Assembly: GCA_003344405.1 (NCBI GenBank) | Contig: NOWV01000160.1 | Coordinates: 1-64,000 of the forward strand | Length of the DNA: 64,000 bases | Origin: Trichoplax sp. H2 | Taxonomy: Eukaryota; Placozoa; Uniplacotomia; Trichoplacea | Direction of reading: 5' to 3' | Part shown: piece by piece, positions 24,613-35,880 of the stretch | How the letters are laid out: every line of letters starts with the position of its first letter | How positions within the stretch are numbered: the stretch's first letter is position 1 | Translations under genes and position numbers: made by a program | Notes under the pieces: generated by a model | Database searches by the model: none | Told to the model about the DNA's origin: nothing | The model's input: the letters and a program-made list of their open reading frames with translations, nothing else

Positions 24613-25269
24613 GTGCAATAAACCAAATAGAGTTGTTACAACGAACAGATGTCGTATAATGCTTCCTAGGACGCATCGTAACGAAACGATTGCATTAATT
24701 TTTTTTCAAAATTTGCCATATTTGTTCAACTTTAAGTTCAAGTTAGAATTAATTTTAAAACGAGTAAATAGCCCTCATTATAATTAAAGTAAACAAATGT
24801 CTGAATTTTAAGAGTTTCTTACAGAGAAAACCCTATAGCTAAATTTAAATAATCTGATTAATTATACTAGAATTACATAATATTATGATTCACATTTAAT
24901 TTTAATTATTTCTGATTAAGCTATAGGGTTATAACTATTCGTAATTATAATGAGAAACATATGTACAATATACGTATTTGCCTTCAAATTTAAAGCTTGC
25001 TCACGCTTAAGTATCTTACGATCATATTGGTATGCTATAAAGCGTTTGCTAAATTTTCCTTGAACGTACTAAATACACTGGATGCGTAGAATATTTTATT
25101 TGATATAATATATTCACGACACAAGACCGAATTATGTCAGCAAAATAAGTTTACAAAACTAATTAATTGTTAGATAATGCCAATTATCTAACTGTTATAA
25201 AATACTTAAGAAAGAGTTTTGTTCTAGGAATCGATCTCAGATTTCTTAATTCCGTTAAAGCCAAAGAAA
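24613..25269. other. Intergenic, nothing recognised
   Basis: AT-rich with no coding frame. The only structure of note is the pair ATAACTATTCG / CTATAGGGTT-like words around 24,830-24,950, too short to classify. Confidence 0.35.
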
Positions 25270-25845
25270 TGACAGTGTAAGGCAGCATAATGACTGTAGT
25301 TATTTCAGCTAATTGCAGTAGTTTTAAGTAGGTAATACAGTCATATTATGTAGTGTAGAACTATATGTCTTAATAAATTATGTGCTATACAAGGCCGTAG
25401 CTGATAACCATATTAAGCAATGCTATCAGGCAATGGACTAATGTTATTGATGACTCCTATGTAGAGGAAGTATTGATGATATATTGTATAAGTTCTACAA
25501 AATTGCTATCGTTGAGGCTAAGTCGATTATCCGGTTTATTGTATCTTAGCTATTTTTGACTTTTAGTATGAGGGGAAGAAATTGGAATTCTTTTCCGATA
25601 GACGACACATGGACGTTATTAAACTTAATAGTTATAAGTCAATTATACAGTGCTGCCTATTTTGTGTCTTATTAGGGATTTGCTCGATTTTTACAACTCA
25701 GAATTTGAGTTGACGGATTACGAACCTAGGGCTAACTATCCGTCCACTACAATGATAACAAAAATTTCAGCTAGGATCACCATTTGAAGTGTGGCTTGTA
25801 TTATGTTTAGACTAGTGAAAATGGTCCGTCTCGCGATCTGATGAT
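25270..25845 (-). mobile_element. LTR-like repeat abutting a receptor pseudogene
   Basis: From about 25,460 to 25,730 it matches 63,735-64,000 in direct orientation (shared words GAGGCTAAGTCGA, GAAATTGGAATTCTT and TGACGGATTACG). Both ends are approximate. Its right edge lies where homology to the receptor pseudogene stops, so this insertion or a linked deletion probably removed TM6-TM7 of that gene. Confidence 0.5.
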
Positions 25846-26500
25846 GTCGTAGATGTCACTATTAAGCGCCGGCGACGATTGAAATAGCGTAAAATGCTAG
25901 AAAACCAAAAGATTATAATTAATTATGGCAATATAAACCAACCGAAATTTTTCCAGTTAAAGAAATGTTCGTTAAGGTAATGATGATTCTAGCGGTAAGC
26001 AGTAAGTAGCATCGTTCTGAAGAAATCCTTTATAACGTCAAAATAGGATGAAAGGCGCAGTTAATAAGAGTAGTCAAGATAAAATAATCAAATAAAAGTA
26101 TAATTTCCTTATATCCTTTCATCGGTATTTGATAGGGAATTTTACAGCGTCACAGCGATCTATACTAATACTTAAAAGGCATTGACGGAGATTATTATTA
26201 AATAATAATGGCAAGCCAGACAAAGATAAAAAGGAGTAAAGAATACCGTTTCTGCTAATTAAATTGAAAGCAGCCGATCTCAGTAAAATGTAAACGCACC
26301 AAAGAATGCTAATAGTGAAGGAACTATTAATGATCATTACGGTTTTATTTTTCCTGTTATTTCATGTTATTAGAGGTACCAATATCAATATATTGTTTAT
26401 GCTGGCGATGCCTCCAGTAATAGCCCATGCTTCGAAAACATCACTTACAAGATGATATTCTGTTTCGTTATTATTTTCTTGTTGTAGACAAGTCTTAAGG
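25846..26500 (-). pseudogene. Truncated class A GPCR pseudogene of the array
   Basis: Receptor sequence is recognisable from an N-terminal tail rich in Asn (about 26,480) through TM1, TM2, TM3, TM4 and TM5 to loop 3, then stops. Lesions: a TGA at the end of TM1; a two-residue expansion in TM3, where the box reads S-I-S-I-D-R-C; a TGA just after the IKYR motif; a TGA replacing the conserved Trp of TM4; a frameshift in ECL2; and a TAA in TM5. TM6 and TM7 are absent. The ECL2/TM5 wording (W-K-N-F-G-W-F) is closest to the intact gene at 44,062 (W-K-S-L-G-W-F). Only a 72-codon internal frame (26,119-26,337) remains open. Confidence 0.88.
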
Positions 26501-29500
26501 CTACAATGCTTGTGATATCAGTCTATTCGATTTATTTTACAAATACTGCTAAATATATTCGAAAATCTATCAGCACGATAGAGCATGCAAGATGTTAATT
26601 ATCTAAATGGATGTCCAAGTATAGAGTATTTCATTTTGATTTTAAAATGTTTTAGATTAACATTGAAATAATATTTGTGAGGATTATGGATGGATCCCAT
26701 AATTGGGTGGGTAGATCCAAATCATTTCACGTAAGCATCTTATTGCGATAGATTAATCTAAAGTTTTTCTACTGATTATAATGTCAGGACTGTAAAGAAT
26801 AACTTAATTTGAAGAATTCGCATATGCTTTTTACAAATAATCTAGCTATAATTCTAGATCATTTTTTATACTCCAAGAACATCATCCTTCACCTTAGTTT
26901 AGTGCAGACTAAGATTCTAACCATTCATTCGATTAGTCAGTTAAGGAACATCTAAAGATAGAAGTTCCGCAGGAAGTAACTTACAGTTGATTACAGTAAC
27001 ACTGTAGTGTTTGTAAAAATTAGTTCTAGTTTTTATCGATCTGCAAATGCTATGGAGATAATCGAACTTAGGCTAAGCTGTATAAGAGACCTGTAGCAAT
27101 GATTAGCTGTATGACGTTCGTTATATGATTAAATTAATATATCAAGTAAAGTTCTTACAAGATTTTACAATTAACAGGAAATTTTTAGTCTTCCTGCAAA
27201 ATAAATTGGTAAACTGACGACGATCGATCATAGCGCAAAAGGTGTAGTAATCAATTACTGGGATCTTAATGCTATAAGATATTTGTGTCTTGTCAGCTAA
27301 AAGCCTAAGATTAAAAATTTCTGAGAGTAAAAATTGCCTAAAGGGTAAACGTGAATATTATGATCCACGATTAATAGAAATATAGCTAAGCTTACAAAAG
27401 CTCACCATGTCTATTGTGTACTACTATCGAGGGTTAATACTAACATCTGTATTAAAAGTTCGTACTACTCTCACTTAGCACAGAGACAAAAAATTGAAAA
27501 CCTAGTTAAAGTTATTGTAAAACTAACTACTAGCACTGCTTTCTCTTTATTGTATTGAAAAGTGGCGGCTTATATATTTACGTCGTTAACATTTACAACG
27601 CATTATAATTACAAGTTTGTATAACAGTGAATTCGCTAGTTAACGCAGTGCAATCCACCATTAATACGTAGAATTAACAAGTGTATGTATGTTACGTTTG
27701 TAGAATACTATAATTATTCAATCACAAGTATTATTATGTAAATTGTGAAGATAGCAAGTTGTAATGTACTAACTTTAGGTATTATCGCATTAGCGCAAAC
27801 ACACAAAAGCAATCTTAACCGTACTACTATTACTGACTGACACTGTATATAGTATTACGTCGTACAATCTAGCAATATGGCGTAGTATATAATAAAGTCT
27901 ACCGAGGATTGTACAGCATTCTGCATTAAATTCTACATTGGTAAACTACCTTTACCTTAATGCAATGTCTGAGATAGTTTTAAATTACCTTGATTTCTAA
28001 CTCTGATTCTTCAATAATAGCAGATGATATTGATCATGCAACTTTACCTCGATATGGGGCTGCCGATTTAGTCAACTGAGGATACATGACTAACTAGAGA
28101 AGATTGATGTCAAAGCTGGAATGAACCCTCTTAAAAAGCACTCTCTTCTTGATTATGCTTATCTTAAACTACTAATAATCTTATTACAATTGTAAACAAG
28201 TGCGACGACGCAGGACACCACAATACATACGTTATCTTTGTATAAGATCTACTAAAGTTCCAATTCTATACAAATTTTGGATTTTCATGATCGAACATAT
28301 ATTGCATAGACATGACCAGTGGTAAAATAAAGCGCACAAGCACTTTATAGCAGACGAAATAAACGCAAGTGCAGAGCTCTAGCGCTTTTACATAGCGGAA
28401 AAAATTTATTATAATATTATGAGGTATACAGTAAAAATCCACGGTTAAATTATTAATACTTGACCAAGTATTTAAATTCATATCGGTTGCTAGTTAAATG
28501 CAATGTACGAATTTTCAGAGATTAACTGCAATACATAGCCTTCTAGCACTTAGCGAATCCATAAGGCATTCTAACGTGATATGTGATAAACAAGTTAATA
28601 TTGCATTAGATCCAATTTTAATAATATTATTGCCATGAAGATTTGTGTAATACAGGTAAACATTATTGGTTCATTCACATTTTTTAGCTAATTTAAGAAT
28701 ATTTTTTTTAAGTAATTTCGGTACATTTTATTATCTATTTATAATTCATATGCTATTATTTGGGAATCTTGGCTGATAAATTATAAAGACAGCATATATT
28801 GCGATTTAATTTAGCTGGCCATGAATAAATATGTTGTAAGAAAACAATAAGAATTCAAATCACTGAAATTCTGTGCATGCCATAAAGTTATATGTATTAG
28901 ATACTAGATTTTTTCCTTATAAAACTGTAAAACATTAACGTTTACTTTCAATCCATTTTAAATAATGAAATATAACAGAAAGGCTCCTTATGGAAATCAA
29001 TTCATGATACTGTCATGAGATTATAAATATGTTCTGAGCTATTACCGTAATATCCGACGTATTTAGTAATTTAATCTTCAATTGAACTTTAAAGGCTGCT
29101 TCCAAATTTAATCTAATCGCATATACAAATAATGATAAGATTTTAACCCCTTCCAAAACATTTTTTACGATTACAAGCTAAAAAACAATAAGAGGCGATT
29201 TCTTAAAATTTCTTCATGATTTAAAGAGAGTATGCAATCAGTAGAATCTCAAAATTCCACTAATACTGTTATAAAATCGACTTTGCATCGTATCTGTAAT
29301 AGCTTATATTTTAGTATTCATTATTTAGATCGTACAACCTTGAATGTTGAAAAGCTGAATTTTACTGATATTCAGAAATTCTTAGTCATATATACTTATC
29401 TTTAAATAAATTTGCGTTAGTTAGTATTGCCAATCTTCAATTGTCCGTAATGAATATACATGGACTAGAAGGCATTAAATTAGAATATCGAGTAATATGA

Positions 29501-29541
29501 CTATGGTATATTTACCAGCACGAGCAAACTTTAATTGAAAG
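26501..29541. other. Intergenic, one repeat scrap
   Basis: Three kilobases of AT-rich sequence with no gene that I can support. A 71-codon minus-strand frame at 28,266-28,481 shows no family features and partly overlaps a repeat scrap at 28,234-28,306. Confidence 0.4.
28234..28306 (+). repeat. Fragment of the beta LTR 3' end
   Basis: CTTTGTATAAGATCTACTAA and the following bases to TCATGATCG track the last 75 bp of the beta LTRs (compare 30,031-30,098). The AATAAA signal is changed to ACTAAA here. The rest of the LTR could not be aligned. Confidence 0.5.
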
Positions 29542-29936
29542 TGTCATGTAACTTAGTATTGTAATTGTAGACTGTTAGCCATGTTTAGTATAATGTACGG
29601 TAGATATTTATCCTAAGAGATATTTGGTAGCTATAACTATACACTGTAGTGGTAGAGACTCTATGCTAGAGTTCATATGACTATATACAGTAAGCTGTTG
29701 AGTTACTAATAAGGCTATAGGTAAAAATAGAACTGTAAATCATATATTGGGATATGGTTAATTCATTGTACTTTGGCTGGTGTGAATAATGTCTACGTAA
29801 TTACTGTAGTCGTATCCATATTGGATTAATGATGGTCCGTAGTAGAACAGTCTTACTAAGAATAATTTAACTATGTGTTATACAGTATAAGGTAAAAGGT
29901 TGCCATGCGGATCGTAGCTGCGAATGCTACGAAAAG

Positions 29937-29943
29937 TATAAAA
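29937..29943 (+). promoter_or_regulatory. TATA box of beta LTR copy C
   Basis: TATAAAA following GCTACGAAAAG. The same motif is kept in the copy at 33,911-33,917. It is about 100 bp before the polyadenylation signal, as expected for an LTR promoter. Confidence 0.65.
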
Positions 29944-30044
29944 GCATGCAACCTTAGATTATTCTGTTAATTCGTTGTAGAAGTCTTTAGTAGTAATATT
30001 CGGCTAGAGTAGAGCTGTGCGTAGTAAATCTTTGTATAAGATTC

Positions 30045-30050
30045 AATAAA
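30045..30050 (+). promoter_or_regulatory. Polyadenylation signal of beta LTR copy C
   Basis: AATAAA within ATTCAATAAAGCCC, preserved at 34,019-34,024 and, in a more diverged copy, at 62,480-62,485. It lies downstream of the TATA box, which fixes the LTR orientation. Confidence 0.65.
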
Positions 30051-30142
30051 GCCCTTATTTTTCAAAAATTTGGAATTTCGTGATCGGTATATATCACAGG
30101 AAGCTATCCAGCAAGCTCATACAATAAACGGTATATTTGTAT

Positions 30143-31126
30143 TTAAGATACTTTAATTAGATTTAGAACTTGCTTAGGTTTACTTCTTTTGCAGCGGCAG
30201 GAAATATTTTTAAAAAAATTATATCGAATACTGTCAATAAAGTATGCGTACAATAATGGATTAACAGCTGGATATAAGAAAGCCAAATATTGAAGTGCTT
30301 TGTGTAAGGAGTAGATAATATCATTTGGCTCGGGTTTGATAAAGCCTAATATGGACAACGTATAGACACATACGTAAGGAGCTATCATCACTACAAAAAT
30401 AATTGCCAGCAATCCGATTTGCAAGGATGCCTTTACAGTTCTACTGTTGGGAATTCGTTTAATAACATCAGATATGCCAGAAATAATACGAGTTGTAAAA
30501 ACTTTTCTTCTTTGCGTGTAAAATACATGCAAAATTTTTGAGTAACAAATTACTATAACGGTAGCAGGTAAAATGAATAAAGCAAAAAACTGCCAGCAGT
30601 GATAAATTTTTTTAGCTGGTAAATTATCAGATGAAGTAACGCATCGGTCATGTCGTATTTTCCTATATGTCATCAATGGCATATATCCCATTATAAATGA
30701 CAAAATCCAGCTCGCGCTTAAAAATATGGATAATTTTCTTTTTATAGACTTGTAGAGCTGAAGTGAATTCTTAATAGCAAACCAACGATAGAGGCAAATT
30801 AAGCATTGATGCAAGTTATAATTTAAAAACAGAGAAGCACCGAGAGGGGGTAGCATGGAACAGAAGTATCCAAATTTATAAATATATTTTATCGCAGTCC
30901 ATCGTGGAATAATATACATTCCGCCGAAAAGGATTCCAATAACGAATGTGCTCTCTATTAACATATTTGAAGGACTACGTCGAATGTTTGAAGTTCTTAA
31001 ACTTAAAAGTAAAGCAGAATTGGTAATGACAGTAAAGACACCTATAAAAAGCCATATGCCTTCAGTATATGTAAATTTACAACTCTCTGTCAGAGAGCAG
31101 TTTAGACCGTCCGTGTTGTTGGCCAT
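30143..31126 (-). CDS. Class A GPCR, array member with YRW in place of DRY
   Basis: A 327-residue, uninterrupted seven-helix receptor. Predicted helices lie near 24-43, 54-74, 90-112, 132-152, 175-200, 235-259 and 276-296. The TM3 box is Y113-R114-W115: the acidic residue is lost and Arg kept. The usual K-W-P that follows is also gone (K-N-S here). C89 and C162 are present, as are P250 in TM6 and N289-P-L-L-Y293 in TM7. C310 and C312 after helix 8 are possible palmitoylation sites. Sequons lie at N3 and N9, and the start MANNT matches paralogues. The frame is intact, so it is probably functional, but loop 2 has diverged more than in its neighbours. Beta LTRs stand 45 bp downstream and about 2.4 kb upstream. 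Confidence 0.93.
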   Translation of the reverse strand: MANNTDGLNCSLTESCKFTYTEGIWLFIGVFTVITNSALLLSLRTSNIRRSPSNMLIESTFVIGILFGGMYIIPRWTAIKYIYKFGYFCSMLPPLGASLFLNYNLHQCLICLYRWFAIKNSLQLYKSIKRKLSIFLSASWILSFIMGYMPLMTYRKIRHDRCVTSSDNLPAKKIYHCWQFFALFILPATVIVICYSKILHVFYTQRRKVFTTRIISGISDVIKRIPNSRTVKASLQIGLLAIIFVVMIAPYVCVYTLSILGFIKPEPNDIIYSLHKALQYLAFLYPAVNPLLYAYFIDSIRYNFFKNISCRCKRSKPKQVLNLIKVS

Positions 31127-33521
31127 TGCAATAATTTTTTCAGCCTGCTCGCTGACAAAGTATCATGTGGAAAGTAATATATGTGTTCTGTTTCAATTTG
31201 GACACTATAGCACCTTTTATTCGTCTGCTTTTCAATGCTTCTAAAGAAAACTAATTGTTAAATGTATGTATTGACCGGAATCAAATTGTTATTTCTTCTT
31301 TATAAAGTATCATTTTAAACCCATCTAATATCATATGCTTCAAAGTGCCTGCTTTGTTCGATAGGAAGTCTTTAAAATTTAATGATCAATACTTTACTCC
31401 ATGATAATAACTAAGTTTGTAAACATTTTACTTGTTACATTTCAAGGCATTCGTCTAATTTAAATATTATATCACATCATGCCTTCAATCATAAGAATTT
31501 CCGTGTAATAAGGTTGACTATATCTCAGTCTGCTTTACTGCTACAACTGAAAATAAAGTTGGTCTAACTGAATGCAGATAGAAGTCTGCTTTATTACATT
31601 TTATAAAAATTGTAGACTAGTACAAGTTAGTCTAAAAATAGGAAAATAATTCAGTGTTTAATCCAACTCACTACATTCCGATAAGGCGCAAATAGAATAT
31701 CATATTTGGGGATGCATTTCTTTACTGCCATTATTCTATTAGTTGCAGCAAAATTGAATATTAAAAGACGGCCCCTTCTATTCTGCCATCCATCACGTTT
31801 TCATAAATTGTAATTAGCCTTTCAAATAATAAAGTTCTTTTAACAAAATATATATCGTGATATAAACAATGAAATAAAAATGTTCAAGACAGGTATGAAA
31901 ACAATAACTATTATTTTAAATTGACATTACTCGAAAACAAATTACTTCTGCCTAGTGGTACAGTAGTATTACAGATCTGATCGCATATGTGCTTAACCAC
32001 CATTTACAAAACGGTAACATGAGTAGGTATGGTTCAAATACTAGCACTATCTGCTGCATTGCAGCTAAATAATGTTGTTATTCCCGATAACAAATGTAAT
32101 ATTCTGTGTATAAATATTTATTTCGATCTCTATTACGCATAGTTTTATAATAAAAGCTACTAAACTTCAAATTTGGGAGAAATGAGTATTACTGCTTAAA
32201 GAATGTATTGTAATTTCACTGTTATAAGACAACTCAATACGAAGTATCAATAAAGCATAATGTGCTTCTGATCTAGGTATTTGATCATAAAATTTTAATG
32301 CTTATGGCTATGATACTACTCTTAAAAAATTGTTTGATATCTTCGCTAACATTTAATAAATTACAGAAAAGATAAATATACACGAATTATGCACTGTCCT
32401 TACGCTCTAGGTAGCATTTTGTGTCTATATAGAAGAAATTAAAAGTGCAATAAAAATATTTTAACTCGTAAACACCATACGATAAATTAATTACCGATAT
32501 ACAAATTCTTTGAATTACGATATTAGTCAATTAAGTAAATAAATTGAACCTAATTAATAAAGTTTGTTTTACTGAGTTTTAAGCGTTTACGTGTAATAGC
32601 TGCATATTTAAATATATATTACTAGCAGTAAACTCGTTTATAGATCTTTCGATAACAAGGATATTCTGTATCGTTTTAGAAAGGCAGCTGTACGTAAAAT
32701 AGCTTCATAACTATACTCATACACCTGGTACGAAAATTTTAAAAGAGGTGAAAATAGGTAATAAGCTAAGAAATCAAATATTTAATGTAACATATCATTA
32801 GCATGGAAAATGAAACAGTTTCATTCCATTTCCTACCCAAACTACGTCATCCAGTCATTGTTATAGCTTATGCGTAAAGATGCTAGATTTAAGTTCTGCA
32901 ATTAGCTGCTAAAGATCATATCTTTTTATTGGAATTTCATCCTAATCATATTACAATTTATTAACGAATTTCGAGTATGCAAATTGATATTCTTCGTACA
33001 GTTTTTCCCTATTCGTAGAAAATGTAGATGAACTTGCTCCTTAGTTTACGATGTGATTCATTTTACTATGTATTCTATGATAAACGGTGAGAGCAATAGT
33101 CCTTAATATATAATTAACGAAAGACTTTTTTTAACCAGTATGTGATCATAAAATATGGGAATTCAAATAGCATATGGTTAGCAACAGAATTTACTACTTA
33201 AATAAATTACTACATTTTCGGCAGTTTAGATACTAAATTTTTTGCTGCTAATTTGTACTTGCATAAACATAGACCATTATTTCTGTTAATCCATAATAAA
33301 TTCTTATATAGAAATACAACAGTATCGCTAGTTTGGTTTAGTTATAACTAAAAATAAAAACTATTTAGGCTTTTATCAAGTTTTATAAGATATCACGCTA
33401 AATAGTATATGTAACTTAAAGTTTTGCAACTATACAATGCCATGAAGAAAGGCGTTCAGTAGTGATTTAATTCGAATTTCGCAAGGGAAGAGTTTAAATT
33501 GCCCATGGATATGAAAACAGC
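31127..33521. other. Intergenic, nothing recognised
   Basis: Upstream side of the YRW receptor. AT-rich; no coding frame, no matched repeat and no retrotransposon remains between the two near-identical beta LTRs. Confidence 0.45.
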
Positions 33522-34072
33522 TGTAATGTAACTAGTATTGTGATTGTAGACAGTTAGCCATATGTAGTATAATGTACGGTAGATATTTATCCTAAGAGAT
33601 ATTTGGTAGCTATAACTATACACTGTAGTGGTAGAGACTCTATGCTAGAGTTCATATGACTATATACAGTAAGGTGTTGAGTTACTAATAAGGCTATAGG
33701 TAAAAATAGAACTGTAAATCATATATTGGGATATGGTTAATTCATTGTACTTTGGCTGGTGTGAATAATGTCTAAGTAATTACTGTAGTCGTATCCATAT
33801 TGAATTAATGATGGTCCGTAGTAGAACAGTCTTACTAAGAATAATTTAACTATGTGTAATATAAGGTAAAAGGTTGCCATGCGGATCGTAGCTGCGAATG
33901 CTACGAAAAGTATAAAAGTATGCAACTTTAGATTATTCTGTTAGTTCGATGTAGAAGTCTTTAGTAGTAGTATTCGGCTAGAGTAGAGCTGTGTGTAGTA
34001 AATCTTTGTATAAGATTCAATAAAGCCCTTATTTTTCAAAAATTTGGAATTTCGTGATCGGTATATATCACA
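33522..34072 (+). mobile_element. Solo LTR, family beta copy D, with target duplication
   Basis: 551 bp from TGTAATGTAACTAG to TATATATCACA, with exact ACAGC pentamers at 33,517-33,521 and 34,073-34,077. TATAAAA lies at 33,911 and AATAAA at 34,019. Almost identical to copy C, 4 kb away, but each copy has its own flanking pentamer. They are therefore separate insertions rather than the two ends of one element. Confidence 0.88.
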
Positions 34073-34548
34073 ACAGCAAAAGGATGTAATACTATATTTG
34101 ATTTAGCTCTCTCTTGCTACGCAAGTTTAAAAGTTACTTAACACTAAGCAGTGTTGAAGTATTAGCTCTGACCTAATACTATCGTAAAATGCCTAATAAT
34201 TCTCTACTGCAAGCATAAGCGATCTTTCTTTTGTATTGTGAAAGAAAAGAACAGAATTTATTTAAATTTTGCCTAGCTTACGTACTCTTCTGTAGCAGTT
34301 ACTAGTGATAACATTGATGATTTTTTCTAATTATCTAACAAATAAATTTTTTCATAAACCAAATTATTTCTGTAATATATAGCTCTATTGAGGTGGACAA
34401 TTGGACATTTACTGATTACTTATAGATAGCCGGATTTGGCATGTTTTTATTTATGAAATCGTTTTAATATACCGGTGCCCTATAGTCTACTATCATTTCG
34501 GATTATCGTCGCAAGAAAGGGTCATTATTTGATCTTGCAGTCTCGTGT
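34073..34548. other. Intergenic, nothing recognised
   Basis: Short AT-rich spacer between beta LTR copy D and the foldback element; no gene. Confidence 0.4.
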
Positions 34549-35100
34549 AGTAAAGGACTAAAAGTAGAGTCCTTTATAGCTTTTAGTATGTAACTAGTAT
34601 TATTTTACTATAGAAAATACCTAGAAAGTGATAGTGTCTTTAAGTTTTACCCTGCCAAATCATCATGTCGCCGTCTTTTCTTCTTCATTATTTTACAAGG
34701 TATTATATTGATTACTATAGAAGCAGCCCGAGAGCAAATGCTTAATCTAAAGAAAGGGCGTTTGATCGTCTATTCAAATTGTAAGTAAATTTGACATAGT
34801 AACAAATCCCTATCCTTAGAGAAAGGGGATTTATGACATGACAGTAAAGTACTGTAATGTAGTCTATAATCGTACAGTTACAGTACAATCTGACGCTAAA
34901 ACATCAACTGTCAATACTCAGCGATACTAACGTCAGAAAAGTAGTCGTAATAGTCATATAAAATTTTTGATAAGCGATTAGTGTGATCTTTATAAAATCC
35001 GAATTTTTCGGATTCGGATTCCGGAACCGGTCGGATTTATGTCTGATATAATTTTCCTGTTTTAATTTTTGAATTTTTGTTCATGAAAAATATCGTTTTT
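34549..35100 (+). mobile_element. Long-TIR/foldback element, left arm and interior
   Basis: Starts AGTAAAGGACTAAAAGTAG (with the AAAGGACT hairpin) and matches 46,651-47,090 directly and 1-636 in reverse. Unlike the compact copy at 46.6 kb, it runs on into interior sequence (34,990-35,095) shared only with the window start. No matching right arm was found within the following few kilobases, so the copy is truncated or its far end has decayed. Confidence 0.75.
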
Positions 35101-35880
35101 TTAAGAGTCGATTTTTGAAATTTGAACTTTTTGCTATGAATTTGAAACTTTGGAATTTTATGATGTGACTGGAAAGTCACGTTAGGAAAGTTAGTTAGGA
35201 AAATAGAAAATAAGATGGAAATTGGCAGAGGTTGTGTAGATTGTTAAGTAGTTAGACTGTTACTTTTATGACTAAATCTTGATGTTTAAAGGTTAATTTT
35301 TAGACTTTTATAATGCATTAATGATAGAAATTATGTTAGAAGTGAAGTTTGATATATATTATAGTTAACTTTTTGGTTTTATAGTATTTTGTAAGGGAAT
35401 CGTAGGGTAAATTGTGTCTGAACTTTGAATGATTTTTGTTTTCTTAAATGGTGCAAAGTAGTTTTCTAAAACGGATCAAGAGCGATTGGTTAGTAAATGT
35501 TTAGTTTTAAATACCTCTGACGGCTCTACGAAGCCTATAAATGATAGTGCAATTAGAAAATTTAGAGGGAGAGTAGAAGAAGATTGTTTGAAGTACTTGT
35601 TGAATTTAAAAGGCCTTTGAGGTTGAATTGTTGTAAGTTAAAACGTAGTTCTTTTTGAAAGGTTGTTTGGTTGTTGACATTTTTTTAGTCTGTCACTTAT
35701 TTTATTAATATTTAAAGTTAAGTTTTTGTAAGATTGTTCGGTTTATACTTCTCCATTTTTTTGTAATAAATTGTTGATCAATTATTTCCCCAAATTTTAT
35801 TTAGTGTCAAAGTTTCGTCAAGTCGACCGGAGTGCAACGAAAGCAGAATCAAAGTCTATTAAAGTTTTGCAGCTTGATTT
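35101..35880 (+). other. Strand-asymmetric G+T-rich block, probably element interior
   Basis: Directly follows the foldback arm. The plus strand is strikingly rich in T and G and poor in C, unlike the flanking sequence; the change back occurs near 35,820-35,880. It holds one short coding-like frame (35,462-35,620). I infer it is the interior of a larger, partly autonomous relative of the foldback elements, or a transcribed non-coding region. Confidence 0.4.
35462..35620 (+). pseudogene. Short coding-like remnant in the G+T-rich block
   Basis: A 52-codon frame ending in TGA, bounded on the left by TAG. Its composition is protein-like: mixed charged residues, and an S-K-T-D-Q-E-R start followed by I-R-K-F-R-G-R and an acidic pair. 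This is unlike the Ile/Asn/Lys/Tyr-rich noise frames of this DNA. A pyrimidine-rich tract ending in AG lies just before it, so it could be an exon. No family recognised. Its place beside a foldback arm suggests a transposon gene remnant, but that is inference. Confidence 0.3.

Larger units (their letters stand above)
29542..30098 (+). mobile_element. Solo LTR, family beta copy C
   Basis: 557 bp from TGTCATGTAACTTAG to TATATATCACA, flanked by GAAAG and GGAAG (4 of 5 identical). Nearly identical to 33,522-34,072, differing only by scattered substitutions and a few small indels. Its order TATAAAA (29,937) then AATAAA (30,045) gives U3-R-U5 polarity on the plus strand. It ends 45 bp from the stop codon of the receptor at 30,143. 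No gag-pol interior, no primer-binding site and no polypurine tract were seen on either side. Confidence 0.85.

Noticed and set aside
33737-33925. 62-codon minus-strand frame
   Set aside because: Lies wholly inside a beta LTR.
29542-34072. The two near-identical beta repeats as the paired LTRs of one 4.5-kb retrotransposon carrying the receptor gene
   Set aside because: Each repeat has its own flanking pentamer (GAAAG/GGAAG and ACAGC/ACAGC), the interior has no gag-pol, primer site or polypurine tract, and the receptor matches its array neighbours in strand and structure.
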